From CAYUNT01 sp964446285 (GTDB lineage: Bacteria; Sumerlaeota; Sumerlaeia; SLMS01; CAYUNT01), in assembly GCA_964446285.1 (NCBI GenBank), contig CAYUNT010000237.1, forward strand, positions 1 through 6,208: a DNA stretch of 6,208 nucleotides, written 5' to 3'. Position numbers and translations under genes: made by a program. The notes below the pieces were generated by a model that was not told the origin of the DNA, ran no database searches, and saw only the letters and a program-made list of their open reading frames with translations. Positions 1 through 5,602 of this stretch are shown in pieces (within the stretch, counting starts at the first letter, position 1; each line of letters opens with the position of its first letter).

Positions 1-1
1 G

Positions 2-700
2 GGGGATTTCAAATCCTCCGGTGAAGGCAGCGCCATCGCATCGGCCTACGCGGCCGATGGAGGCGATGTCCGTTCGCTTGCTCCGCGAACCGCTTCCGAC
101 TCCGCGTCTGATTCCCCCGCCAAATCCTCCACGTCCAGCGCCTCCGAGCCAAGCCGCCGGGGGATTTCCGAACGCGCCGCGCGCGCCAATAGCTCCGCCA
201 ATTCCAGACCTTCTCGCGCGGAATCCGCCCGGCAGGAAGATACGCCTGCACCCGCTCCCGCCGCCGCGCCCGCGCCCCGCCCGTCCCGTTCCGCCGCGCA
301 ATCGCCCAATCCGCGCCGCCCCGCAGGATGCCCGGCGTTTTTGTGGCCCCTGGAAGGCAAAGTCATGCGCGGCTACGTGAACAATTCCGAGGCGAAACAC
401 CGGGGCGTTGACATCGCCGCGCCCGAAGGCACGCTGATTCGCGCCTCCGCCGACGGAAAAGTCATTTATTGCGGCGACGACATCCCCGGCTATGGCAACA
501 TGGTGATCCTCGAACATGGCGGCGGCTGGGCCACTTGCTATGCGCACAACAGCGTCAATATGGCGCGGCAAGACCAGCAGGTTCGCGCGGGCGACGCCAT
601 TGCGCGTGTTGGCTCGACGGGGCGTTCCTCCGGACCGCATTGCCATTTCGAAATTCGCCGCGATTACGAATCCATCGACCCGCTGCCTCTCCTGCCCTAA
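2..700 (+). CDS. M23 family (LytM-type) zinc metallopeptidase, C-terminal part
   Basis: The frame is open from the window edge, so the N-terminus, including any export signal or LysM repeats, lies outside. In-window residues 1-110 are a low-complexity Ser/Ala/Pro/Arg-rich stretch, probably a flexible linker. Residues from about 113 to 230 form a peptidase M23 domain that begins with FLWPLEGKV. All expected catalytic elements are present: His133 and Asp137 in HRGVD, His182 in YAHN, and His213 and His215 in HCHFE. By family knowledge His133, Asp137 and His215 bind zinc and the other two histidines serve catalysis. The set is complete, so this should be an active peptidoglycan endopeptidase rather than a degenerate EnvC/NlpD-type activator. 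It would act in the periplasm or at the cell surface. The domain runs almost to the stop. An internal TTG at 341 could start a bare domain, but the upstream frame is continuous and the domain itself begins there, so it is unlikely to be the real start. Confidence 0.9.
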   Translation, partial: GDFKSSGEGSAIASAYAADGGDVRSLAPRTASDSASDSPAKSSTSSASEPSRRGISERAARANSSANSRPSRAESARQEDTPAPAPAAAPAPRPSRSAAQSPNPRRPAGCPAFLWPLEGKVMRGYVNNSEAKHRGVDIAAPEGTLIRASADGKVIYCGDDIPGYGNMVILEHGGGWATCYAHNSVNMARQDQQVRAGDAIARVGSTGRSSGPHCHFEIRRDYESIDPLPLLP

Positions 701-718
701 CGCGGTTTGGGAAGGAAT

Positions 719-842
719 ATCACCGCAGAGACGCAGAAATATCACCGCAGAGATCGCAGAGATAAGAAGAGATTTCCTTCTTCTCCGCGGCCTCTGCGCC
801 TCTGCGGTGCTCTTCCTTTCTCTTGCTGTCTTTGCGGTGATT
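719..842. repeat. Inverted repeat with tandem GCAGAGACGCAGA-type units
   Basis: The left arm has two tandem copies of ATCACCGCAGAGA(T)CGCAGA-like sequence (from 719 and 741). The right arm carries the same motif in reverse complement twice: CTCTGCGCCTCTGCGGTG ending near 809, and TGTCTTTGCGGTGAT ending at 841. The centre, AAGAAGAGATTTCCTTCTT (764-782), is itself a small palindrome. The whole would fold into a long imperfect stem. It starts about 18 bases after the peptidase stop, so it might also act as a terminator, but no classical T-tract follows the stem. The unit resembles dispersed intergenic repeats known from several environmental phyla; that comparison is from memory. Confidence 0.8.
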
Positions 843-868
843 TGCACTCCGCCCCCATCGGCCCCCGG

Positions 869-897
869 TTGACACGCCCCCCGGGCCGGTCTATGAG
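869..897 (+). promoter_or_regulatory. Putative sigma-70-type promoter for the membrane protein gene
   Basis: A perfect TTGACA -35 box at 869-874 is followed by exactly 17 bases and then TATGAG at 892-897, which matches the -10 consensus at four of six positions. It lies just downstream of the repeat element and about 180 bases before the next start codon, so the leader would be long. Chance occurrence cannot be excluded. Confidence 0.4.
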
Positions 898-1079
898 AAT
901 CCGCGCCCGAATCCGGCAGGAGCCGCCTTGCCGCTTCCTCCGCCGATTCTCGCGCCCGCCCGCGCGCGGATCATCCGGGATTGGGATCGCGAGGCTCCGC
1001 ACTCGCGCGTTTCTCGCTCCCGTCCTTGATAATACGCTCGCATCCACCTTCGCGCATATTCCGGCGCGGATAGTGATTC

Positions 1080-2399
1080 ATGCCCAAAAAATACAAGCAG
1101 CTCCTCATCGGCCTGATCGTCAGCGCCGTTTTTTTATGGCTCGCTTTCCGCCGCGTCCCGTTTGCGGATTTGTGGAAGGCCCTGAAAACCATCAATTACA
1201 TCTACACCATCCCGCTGATGTTTTTCATCATGCTGAGCATGTATTGGCGGGCTTTGCGATGGCGCTTGTATTTTCTGCCGGGTCGCGATTTGTCGTCGTG
1301 GCGCTTGTTCGGACCGCTGATGGTCGGATTTGGATTGAATAACGTTCTTCCGGCGCGTGCGGGCGAAATCCTGCGGCCCCTCGCCCTCGCCAAGCAGGAG
1401 GGGATTCCGTTTAGTGAGGGAATCGGAACGATTGTGATCGAGCGGATTTTCGACACGCTCACCATGCTCGTGATGTTTTTCATCGCGCTTCAGTTCATTA
1501 CGTTTGGCAACATCTCGCAAACCTGGGACGCCCGCACATTTTACAGCGGCGCGGTGCTCAATTCGATTCTGACGCTTGGCGCTGCAGGGGGATGCCTGAT
1601 TTGCCTTTGGATTTTATGGCGCGCCAAGAAGTCGGGACGCCGCCAGTGGCTCGTGCGCGCCGCCGCCGTGCTGGCCATCGTTGCAGGCGTATGCTCCATC
1701 CTGTTTTCTCTTTGGGAGCCGTTCGAGCCGGGGCGCAACTACGTGTGGGGCAGCGAAGTCGTCATTAACGGCCCGCTCATCGACAGCATGATCAAGCGCA
1801 CCTCTGTATTGATTCTCGTTCTGGTCGCGGGCGTGGTTTCGCTGATGTTTCAGCGGACGCGCGCCTTGTTCGCCGCCTTTGTGCATTCCGTGAAATGGAT
1901 TCCCGAAACGATCCGACACAAGATCGTCCACTTGCTCGAATCCTTCGCATCGGGATTCGAGTCGCTGCGCAGTCCGGCGCGCGTCGCCTGGATTGTGTTT
2001 CATTCCATCGGGATATGGGTGGCCGTCGCCGCCACACTGTGGGTGACGGCGTTTGGCGTTTCGGGGATGAAACTGGGGATGATGGAGTCGATGGTCTTGT
2101 TGATGATCACAGCCATAGGCGCTTCGATCCCATCCGCGCCCGGCTATTGGGGTTTGTATGAGGTGTGCGGCGTGTTTGGGATGCTTGTGCTCGGGATCAC
2201 GACGGACTTGAGCAAAGCGTTAAGTTTCATCCTGGTTGTGCACTTTGGCCAATGGTTTCCGACGACGCTTACCGGCCTCTATTACGCTGCGAAAATCCAG
2301 ATATCGCCATCGGATTCCGAAGCCGCCGCCCAGCGCGCGGCGGAGGAGGATAAAGCGCCGCTGTCCAGGACATCCCCGGCAAAATCTTCCCGTGTTTAG
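1080..2399 (+). CDS. UPF0104 / lysylphosphatidylglycerol synthase TM family membrane protein (flippase-like)
   Basis: The product is 439 residues with many hydrophobic segments: about 7-24, 42-56, 76-90, 117-141, 159-180, 192-212, 241-257, 302-326, 334-350, 361-374 and 380-402. Family hallmarks are visible: YWRALRWR (55-62), GFGLNNVLPARAGEILR (83-99), ERIFD (121-125) and IPSAPGYWGLYE (350-361). This family covers the membrane part of MprF-type lipid-modifying and flipping proteins and relatives such as archaeal AglD. There is no aminoacyl-transferase domain, so lysyl transfer is not expected; a role in moving or handling a lipid or polyprenyl-linked substrate in the inner membrane is an inference. 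At 439 residues it is longer than the usual roughly 300-350, mostly through an insert at about 145-235 with two extra hydrophobic stretches and a polar loop. The last 30 residues are charged and Ser/Ala-rich. The ATG at 1080 has only a weak purine stretch upstream, but the hydrophobic N-terminus begins right after it. Confidence 0.88.
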   Translation: MPKKYKQLLIGLIVSAVFLWLAFRRVPFADLWKALKTINYIYTIPLMFFIMLSMYWRALRWRLYFLPGRDLSSWRLFGPLMVGFGLNNVLPARAGEILRPLALAKQEGIPFSEGIGTIVIERIFDTLTMLVMFFIALQFITFGNISQTWDARTFYSGAVLNSILTLGAAGGCLICLWILWRAKKSGRRQWLVRAAAVLAIVAGVCSILFSLWEPFEPGRNYVWGSEVVINGPLIDSMIKRTSVLILVLVAGVVSLMFQRTRALFAAFVHSVKWIPETIRHKIVHLLESFASGFESLRSPARVAWIVFHSIGIWVAVAATLWVTAFGVSGMKLGMMESMVLLMITAIGASIPSAPGYWGLYEVCGVFGMLVLGITTDLSKALSFILVVHFGQWFPTTLTGLYYAAKIQISPSDSEAAAQRAAEEDKAPLSRTSPAKSSRV

Positions 2400-2483
2400 C
2401 CGCGCATCCGAAACAACTGCACGAATACGCATCATTTTTAGGCGGAATAAAGGCAATATCTCCATATAAGGGTAATAAGACCA

Positions 2484-4409
2484 ATGGGCATCTTTTTAAG
2501 CATACATGCGGAGCCAGTTGCGCGCTCAATCAGTCTTTTCCGGCTTTTTTTGCGGGTTGCCTGCCCTATCCTTTTTATTTTTCCTGGCCATGTGCTTTCC
2601 GCCAACTTGCCGCCCCAACCCACAACCCACAACTCGCAATCCACAGTTCTGTCTCACAACTCACAACCCACAACTCACAACTCGCCTTCCCTCGTCCCGC
2701 CTGTCCTCGTGCAAAAGGAAATCTGGCGCTGGCCTGAGCCGCCCGCAGGCGAAGTGACGACGCTCAAAGCCGATGGAGACACGACGTTTGTTTTGTTCAT
2801 TCCCGCAAACACTGCCTTCAACGCGGATGGCACAACGACACTGGCGATCCACTTCCACGGAACGGCGTGGTTCATGCAGCAAGAGCATGTCCGGCGCGGC
2901 GCAACGCATCCGCTGCTCACGGCCAACTCGAAAAAGGCCGATGCCGCCTACGAAATCGACATCATGAGTTCCGGAACGCTCGCGAGCCTGCTCAAGCAAA
3001 CCGCCGAGGCGCTGGCGAAATCCAGCGGACACCCCGGCGCGCGCATCGGCCGCCTCGAACTCTCCGGATTCAGCGCCGGATACGCGGGCGTGCGCGGAGT
3101 GCTTCGCCTTCCCGAGTTTGAACCGCGCGTGGCCAGCGTGCTCCTGAGCGATTCCCTCTATACACGCGACGGGCCGGATTCAAAACCGCCCGAGATTCGC
3201 AAACCATCGCGGGGTCTGAGTGGCATTGATCCGTTTTTGGATTTCGCGCGAAAGGCCGCCGCGGGCGAGCGCGCACTTCTGATGGAGTTCTCCTCGACGC
3301 CCTCGCTGGGTTCCGTCGGGCCAATGGATTGCGCGCGCACAATCATCGATGCGCTCGGGATTTTGATTTGCGAAGTTCCGCTGAATTCCATTCCAGCGGC
3401 GAGCGAAACTGCCGATTATCAACTGATGTGGCGCGCGGATTCGGGCGGGGCGCACTTCTGGTGCTACCGCGCGGCCGAACGCCCGATCCACCTTTCGCAC
3501 ATCCGCAACACCGCCGATATGTGGCGCGCCCTCGACGGCCTGACAAGTGCCGCGCCCATCCCGCCCGCCATGACGCCGCGCCCGATCAAGCCCCCCGAAA
3601 ACCTCGATGGCGACATCATCGCGCTCGACATCGGAACCACGGGCACTGTGTCGCTCTATCTGCCGCCGGGATTCAAAACCCCTAAAAACGGCGAGGTGGA
3701 GTTGACAGTGCATTTCCACGGCACGCGATGGTTTGTGATCCAGGAGCATTTGCGGCGTGGCATGGGCGATGCGCTTGTGACGCTCGAACTCGGCCAGGGA
3801 TCGACCGTGTATCGCACGCCGTTCCTCGATGCGGGGCGATTCGGGCGGCTGCTCGATGCCGTGGCGGCGGAACTGAAAAAGCGGGGCGGCCCGCCGGAAA
3901 CGCGCGTCGCCTCGGTGAATATCACGAGTTTCAGCGCGGGCTATGGCGCGGTGCGCGAGATTATCAAGTCACCCGAAAATGTCGCTCGCATCAAGCGAAT
4001 TGTCCTGGGCGATTCGTCGTATGGCAGCCTGGATGAAGCGCCGCTCAAGGAAGGCAAACGCGTCGTCGCTCCCGAGCACGTCGAGCCGTGGGCCAACTTC
4101 GCGCGGCTGGCAATGACGGGCAAAAAAACCCTGCTCATGACAACGTCTGACATCACGCCTGCTTCCTACGCGGGCACGTATGAGGTGGCGCGCGCTGTGG
4201 CCGCCGCGCTGAATCTGAAGCCGCTCGAAGTAGCGCCGGGAAGTGTTCCCGCCGCTTCCGCCGATCAAAAATATCCGCTCTATATGCAAGCCGATGCCGG
4301 CGGATTCCACTGGTGGGCGTATCGGGGCGACGACGCGGTGGTCCACATGACCTTGGCGCGTCACATTGCCGACGCCTGGTCCGCCCTCGACCAATGCGGA
4401 AATCCGTAA
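2484..4409 (+). CDS. Exported protein with two tandem alpha/beta-hydrolase-like modules
   Basis: The 641-residue product starts with a basic region and hydrophobic core (about 20-40, RLFLRVACPILFIFPGHVLSA) that looks like a signal peptide, cut near Ala40. A His/Asn/Thr-rich linker encoded by heptanucleotide repeats follows (42-67). Two homologous modules come next, about 80-355 and 370-638. Each has HFHGT (123-127 and 410-414), FSAGY (196-200 and 483-487), a conserved Asp in L-S/G-DS (223 and 510), and GG-A/F-H (His324 and His609). The first three motif pairs are exactly 287 residues apart and the last 285. In alpha/beta hydrolases HG forms the oxyanion hole and the serine in the elbow is the nucleophile, so Ser197/Ser484, Asp223/Asp510 and His324/His609 are candidate triads. 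Asp assignment is tentative because it follows an earlier strand than usual. I recognise no named family; an extracytoplasmic esterase or peptidase-like activity is a guess. The ATG at 2484 has an AAGGG stretch about 11 bases upstream. Confidence 0.8.
   Translation: MGIFLSIHAEPVARSISLFRLFLRVACPILFIFPGHVLSANLPPQPTTHNSQSTVLSHNSQPTTHNSPSLVPPVLVQKEIWRWPEPPAGEVTTLKADGDTTFVLFIPANTAFNADGTTTLAIHFHGTAWFMQQEHVRRGATHPLLTANSKKADAAYEIDIMSSGTLASLLKQTAEALAKSSGHPGARIGRLELSGFSAGYAGVRGVLRLPEFEPRVASVLLSDSLYTRDGPDSKPPEIRKPSRGLSGIDPFLDFARKAAAGERALLMEFSSTPSLGSVGPMDCARTIIDALGILICEVPLNSIPAASETADYQLMWRADSGGAHFWCYRAAERPIHLSHIRNTADMWRALDGLTSAAPIPPAMTPRPIKPPENLDGDIIALDIGTTGTVSLYLPPGFKTPKNGEVELTVHFHGTRWFVIQEHLRRGMGDALVTLELGQGSTVYRTPFLDAGRFGRLLDAVAAELKKRGGPPETRVASVNITSFSAGYGAVREIIKSPENVARIKRIVLGDSSYGSLDEAPLKEGKRVVAPEHVEPWANFARLAMTGKKTLLMTTSDITPASYAGTYEVARAVAAALNLKPLEVAPGSVPAASADQKYPLYMQADAGGFHWWAYRGDDAVVHMTLARHIADAWSALDQCGNP
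2616..2684 (+). repeat. Heptanucleotide tandem repeat CAAC(T/C)C(A/G) inside a coding sequence
   Basis: About ten imperfect copies of a 7-base unit run from 2616 to 2684. CAACCCA occurs at 2616 and 2623, CAACTCG at 2630 and CAATCCA at 2637. A degenerate 13-base stretch then lacks one base of the period, and CAACTCA/CAACCCA/CAACTCA/CAACTCG occupy 2657-2684. The array is translated as PTTHNSQ-like sequence between the signal peptide and the first module of the exported protein. Its 69-base length is a multiple of three, so the frame is kept. Similar CAACTCACAACTC arrays are more usual in intergenic DNA (from memory). Confidence 0.9.
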
Positions 4410-4414
4410 TGAGA

Positions 4415-4563
4415 AGATATTTTACCGCGAAAAACACGAAAAATACGAAATGAAAGAAGATAAATTCGGAACCTGTTTCGCCCACAGGACGAAACAGGTT
4501 CTGAATTTGCACTCTCTCTTTTTTCGTTCTTTTCGTTTTTTCGTGGTAGAAATTCTTCTTCTT
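4415..4563. repeat. Long imperfect palindrome with CACGAAAAA-type units between convergent genes
   Basis: The core is a 19-base stem, 4462-4480 pairing with 4490-4508, with a single G-T wobble and a 9-base loop (4481-4489). Outside it the arms continue to match imperfectly. TACCGCGAAAAACACGAAAA (from 4423) on the left corresponds to the reverse complement of 4541-4548 and its inward neighbours, TACCACGAAAAAACGAAAAG. The arms are about 65-70 bases each. The element fills nearly the whole gap between the exported-protein stop (4409) and the aldo/keto reductase stop (4566). It could serve as a bidirectional terminator, with T-rich or A-rich flanks on either side, though it has the appearance of a mobile or dispersed repeat. 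Confidence 0.85.
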
Positions 4564-4565
4564 CG

Positions 4566-5531
4566 TCATTCACTCAGGGGTGGGATGGCGTCCGCAGGCA
4601 GCGGGCCGAGGTCCGACGCCGCGCAATTCATCGCCACTTGCTCGGGCGTTTTCGCTCCCGGGATCACCGTGTGGCATGCCGGGTGCGTGATGCAAAACCG
4701 CAAACTCACCTGCGCCATCGTCTGATCCGGATAGCGCTCAAACAGCGGCTTCATCGCTTCCAACTGCCCCAGATACTTGTCCAGTTTTTCCGCCGAGAGA
4801 TTAAAACTCCGGTGGTCTTCCTTGATGAATGTGGATTGCCGCGTGAACTTCCCCGTCAGCAGCCCGAACAGCAGCGGAATCCGCACAATCACGCCGATTC
4901 CGTATTCCCGCGCCTTCGGGAACAGCACCTTTTCCGCCTCGCGTTCGAGCAGGTTGTAGCGCACCTGAATCACGTCAAGCAGGTCGCGGTGCTGGTCGAG
5001 GATATGCGCCTGCGTCGTCTCCTGGAACGACTGCACACTCCATCCCGCGTGGAGGATTTTCCCCTGGCGTTTGAGCAAATCGAGCGCCTCCCACGGATCG
5101 TCGCGTTCGAGATGCTCCGTGTTTCCGCTGTGGAGTTGCAGGACGTCGATGGCCTCGATACCGAGCCGCTTCAGGCTTTGTTCCGCCGCGAACACGATAT
5201 ATTTCTTATCGTAGGTTTGGCGGATCGGGCCGAATCCTTTATCATCCGCCGACGAGGCGTTGTAGAAATCGTTCCCCGCCTTGGTGGCGACGATGACATC
5301 TTTTTTTCCGCCGCGCTCGCGCAACACCCGCGCCACCAGTTCCTCCGAATGCCCGAATCCATAGACATCCGCGGTGTCGATCAGCGTCGCGCCTGCCTCA
5401 AGCGCCGCATGCAGCGCCCGCACCGACACCTCATCATCCGTCGGCCCCCAATTCATTCCGCCGATTGCCCATGCCCCGAACCCCACCGTCGAAACCTTCG
5501 GCCCTCGCTTGCCTAATTGGGTGTGTTTCAT
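4566..5531 (-). CDS. Aldo/keto reductase
   Basis: The 321-residue product fits the aldo/keto reductase family, cytoplasmic NAD(P)H-dependent TIM-barrel oxidoreductases acting on carbonyl compounds and sugars. The catalytic tetrad is visible: Asp52 and Tyr57 in IDTADVYG, Lys84 in ATKAG, and His134 in LQLH. The C-terminal cofactor-binding stretch VIPGAKTPEQVAMN lies at 289-302. The N-terminus MKHTQLGKRGPKVSTVGFG matches the usual family beginning. An in-frame ATG further upstream at 5609 would add 26 residues, but those overlap the hypE stop and are translated from a repeat, and a purine-rich ribosome site sits before 5531, so 5531 is preferred. Its 5' neighbour on the same strand is hypE, 71 bases away. 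No functional link between the two is evident. The substrate cannot be told from sequence; the protein resembles the broad group of general stress-type or sugar aldo/keto reductases. Confidence 0.95.
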   Translation of the reverse strand: MKHTQLGKRGPKVSTVGFGAWAIGGMNWGPTDDEVSVRALHAALEAGATLIDTADVYGFGHSEELVARVLRERGGKKDVIVATKAGNDFYNASSADDKGFGPIRQTYDKKYIVFAAEQSLKRLGIEAIDVLQLHSGNTEHLERDDPWEALDLLKRQGKILHAGWSVQSFQETTQAHILDQHRDLLDVIQVRYNLLEREAEKVLFPKAREYGIGVIVRIPLLFGLLTGKFTRQSTFIKEDHRSFNLSAEKLDKYLGQLEAMKPLFERYPDQTMAQVSLRFCITHPACHTVIPGAKTPEQVAMNCAASDLGPLPADAIPPLSE

Positions 5532-5540
5532 GGTCTCAAT

Positions 5541-5548
5541 TTCCTTTT
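5541..5548 (-). promoter_or_regulatory. Ribosome binding site supporting the aldo/keto reductase start at 5531
   Basis: On the minus strand AAAAGGAA lies about 10 bases before the ATG at 5531-5529. The alternative upstream ATG at 5609 would overlap the end of hypE and read through the repeat. This site, together with the family-typical N-terminus, decides the start. Confidence 0.55.
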
Positions 5549-5557
5549 GAGGGTGTG

Positions 5558-5587
5558 TTTTCGTGGCCTTCGTGTGCCTTCGTGGAT
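5558..5587 (-). repeat. Short tandem repeat of CACGAAGG type in the hypE-reductase gap
   Basis: Read on the minus strand, the stretch has three adjacent CACGAA-containing units: CCACGAAGG, CACACGAAGG and CCACGAAAA. It is a single arm, and I find no inverted partner within the gap. It lies 15 bases after the hypE stop and just upstream of the reductase ribosome site. It shares the (A/C)CACGAA core with the palindrome at 4415-4563 but is a distinct sequence. In-frame it reads as YPRRHTKATKTH, which falsely extends the reductase. Confidence 0.8.
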
Positions 5588-5602
5588 AATCTCCAGGCTC
5601 CA

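Larger units (their letters stand above)
701..1079. other. Intergenic region between the peptidase and membrane protein genes
   Basis: This 379-base gap holds an inverted repeat element at about 719-842 and a promoter-like sequence at 869-897. The remaining stretch, 898-1079, is GC-rich and contains no convincing gene, RNA gene or strong hairpin that I can see. Open frames that cross it on both strands translate the repeat into Arg-rich sequence and look spurious. A TTGATAAT-like box at about 1026-1033 has no matching -35 element. Confidence 0.6.

Noticed and set aside
21..380. Proline/arginine-rich plus-strand open frame and its antisense counterpart at the left edge
   Set aside because: Both are shadows of the Ser/Ala/Pro-rich linker of the M23 peptidase, whose frame is continuous into a complete catalytic domain.
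1026..1033. TTGATAAT box as a second promoter before the membrane protein gene
   Set aside because: The -10-like sequence lacks any reasonable -35 box 16-18 bases upstream.
742..1047. Minus-strand open frame of about 100 codons in the intergenic region
   Set aside because: The product is Arg-rich, low complexity and partly translated repeat; there is no recognisable domain and GC-rich DNA opens such frames by chance.
707..1342. Long plus-strand open frame across the gap and into the membrane protein gene
   Set aside because: It begins inside the repeat, translates it into Arg/His-rich sequence, and then runs out of frame through the UPF0104-type gene, whose own frame has clear family motifs.
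2616..2684. CRISPR-like array
   Set aside because: Units are 7 bases and directly adjacent with no spacers, so this is a simple tandem repeat.
4361..4573. Small minus-strand open frame with Glu/Lys/Arg-rich product
   Set aside because: It is the translated palindrome and overlaps the end of the exported-protein gene; there is no independent support.
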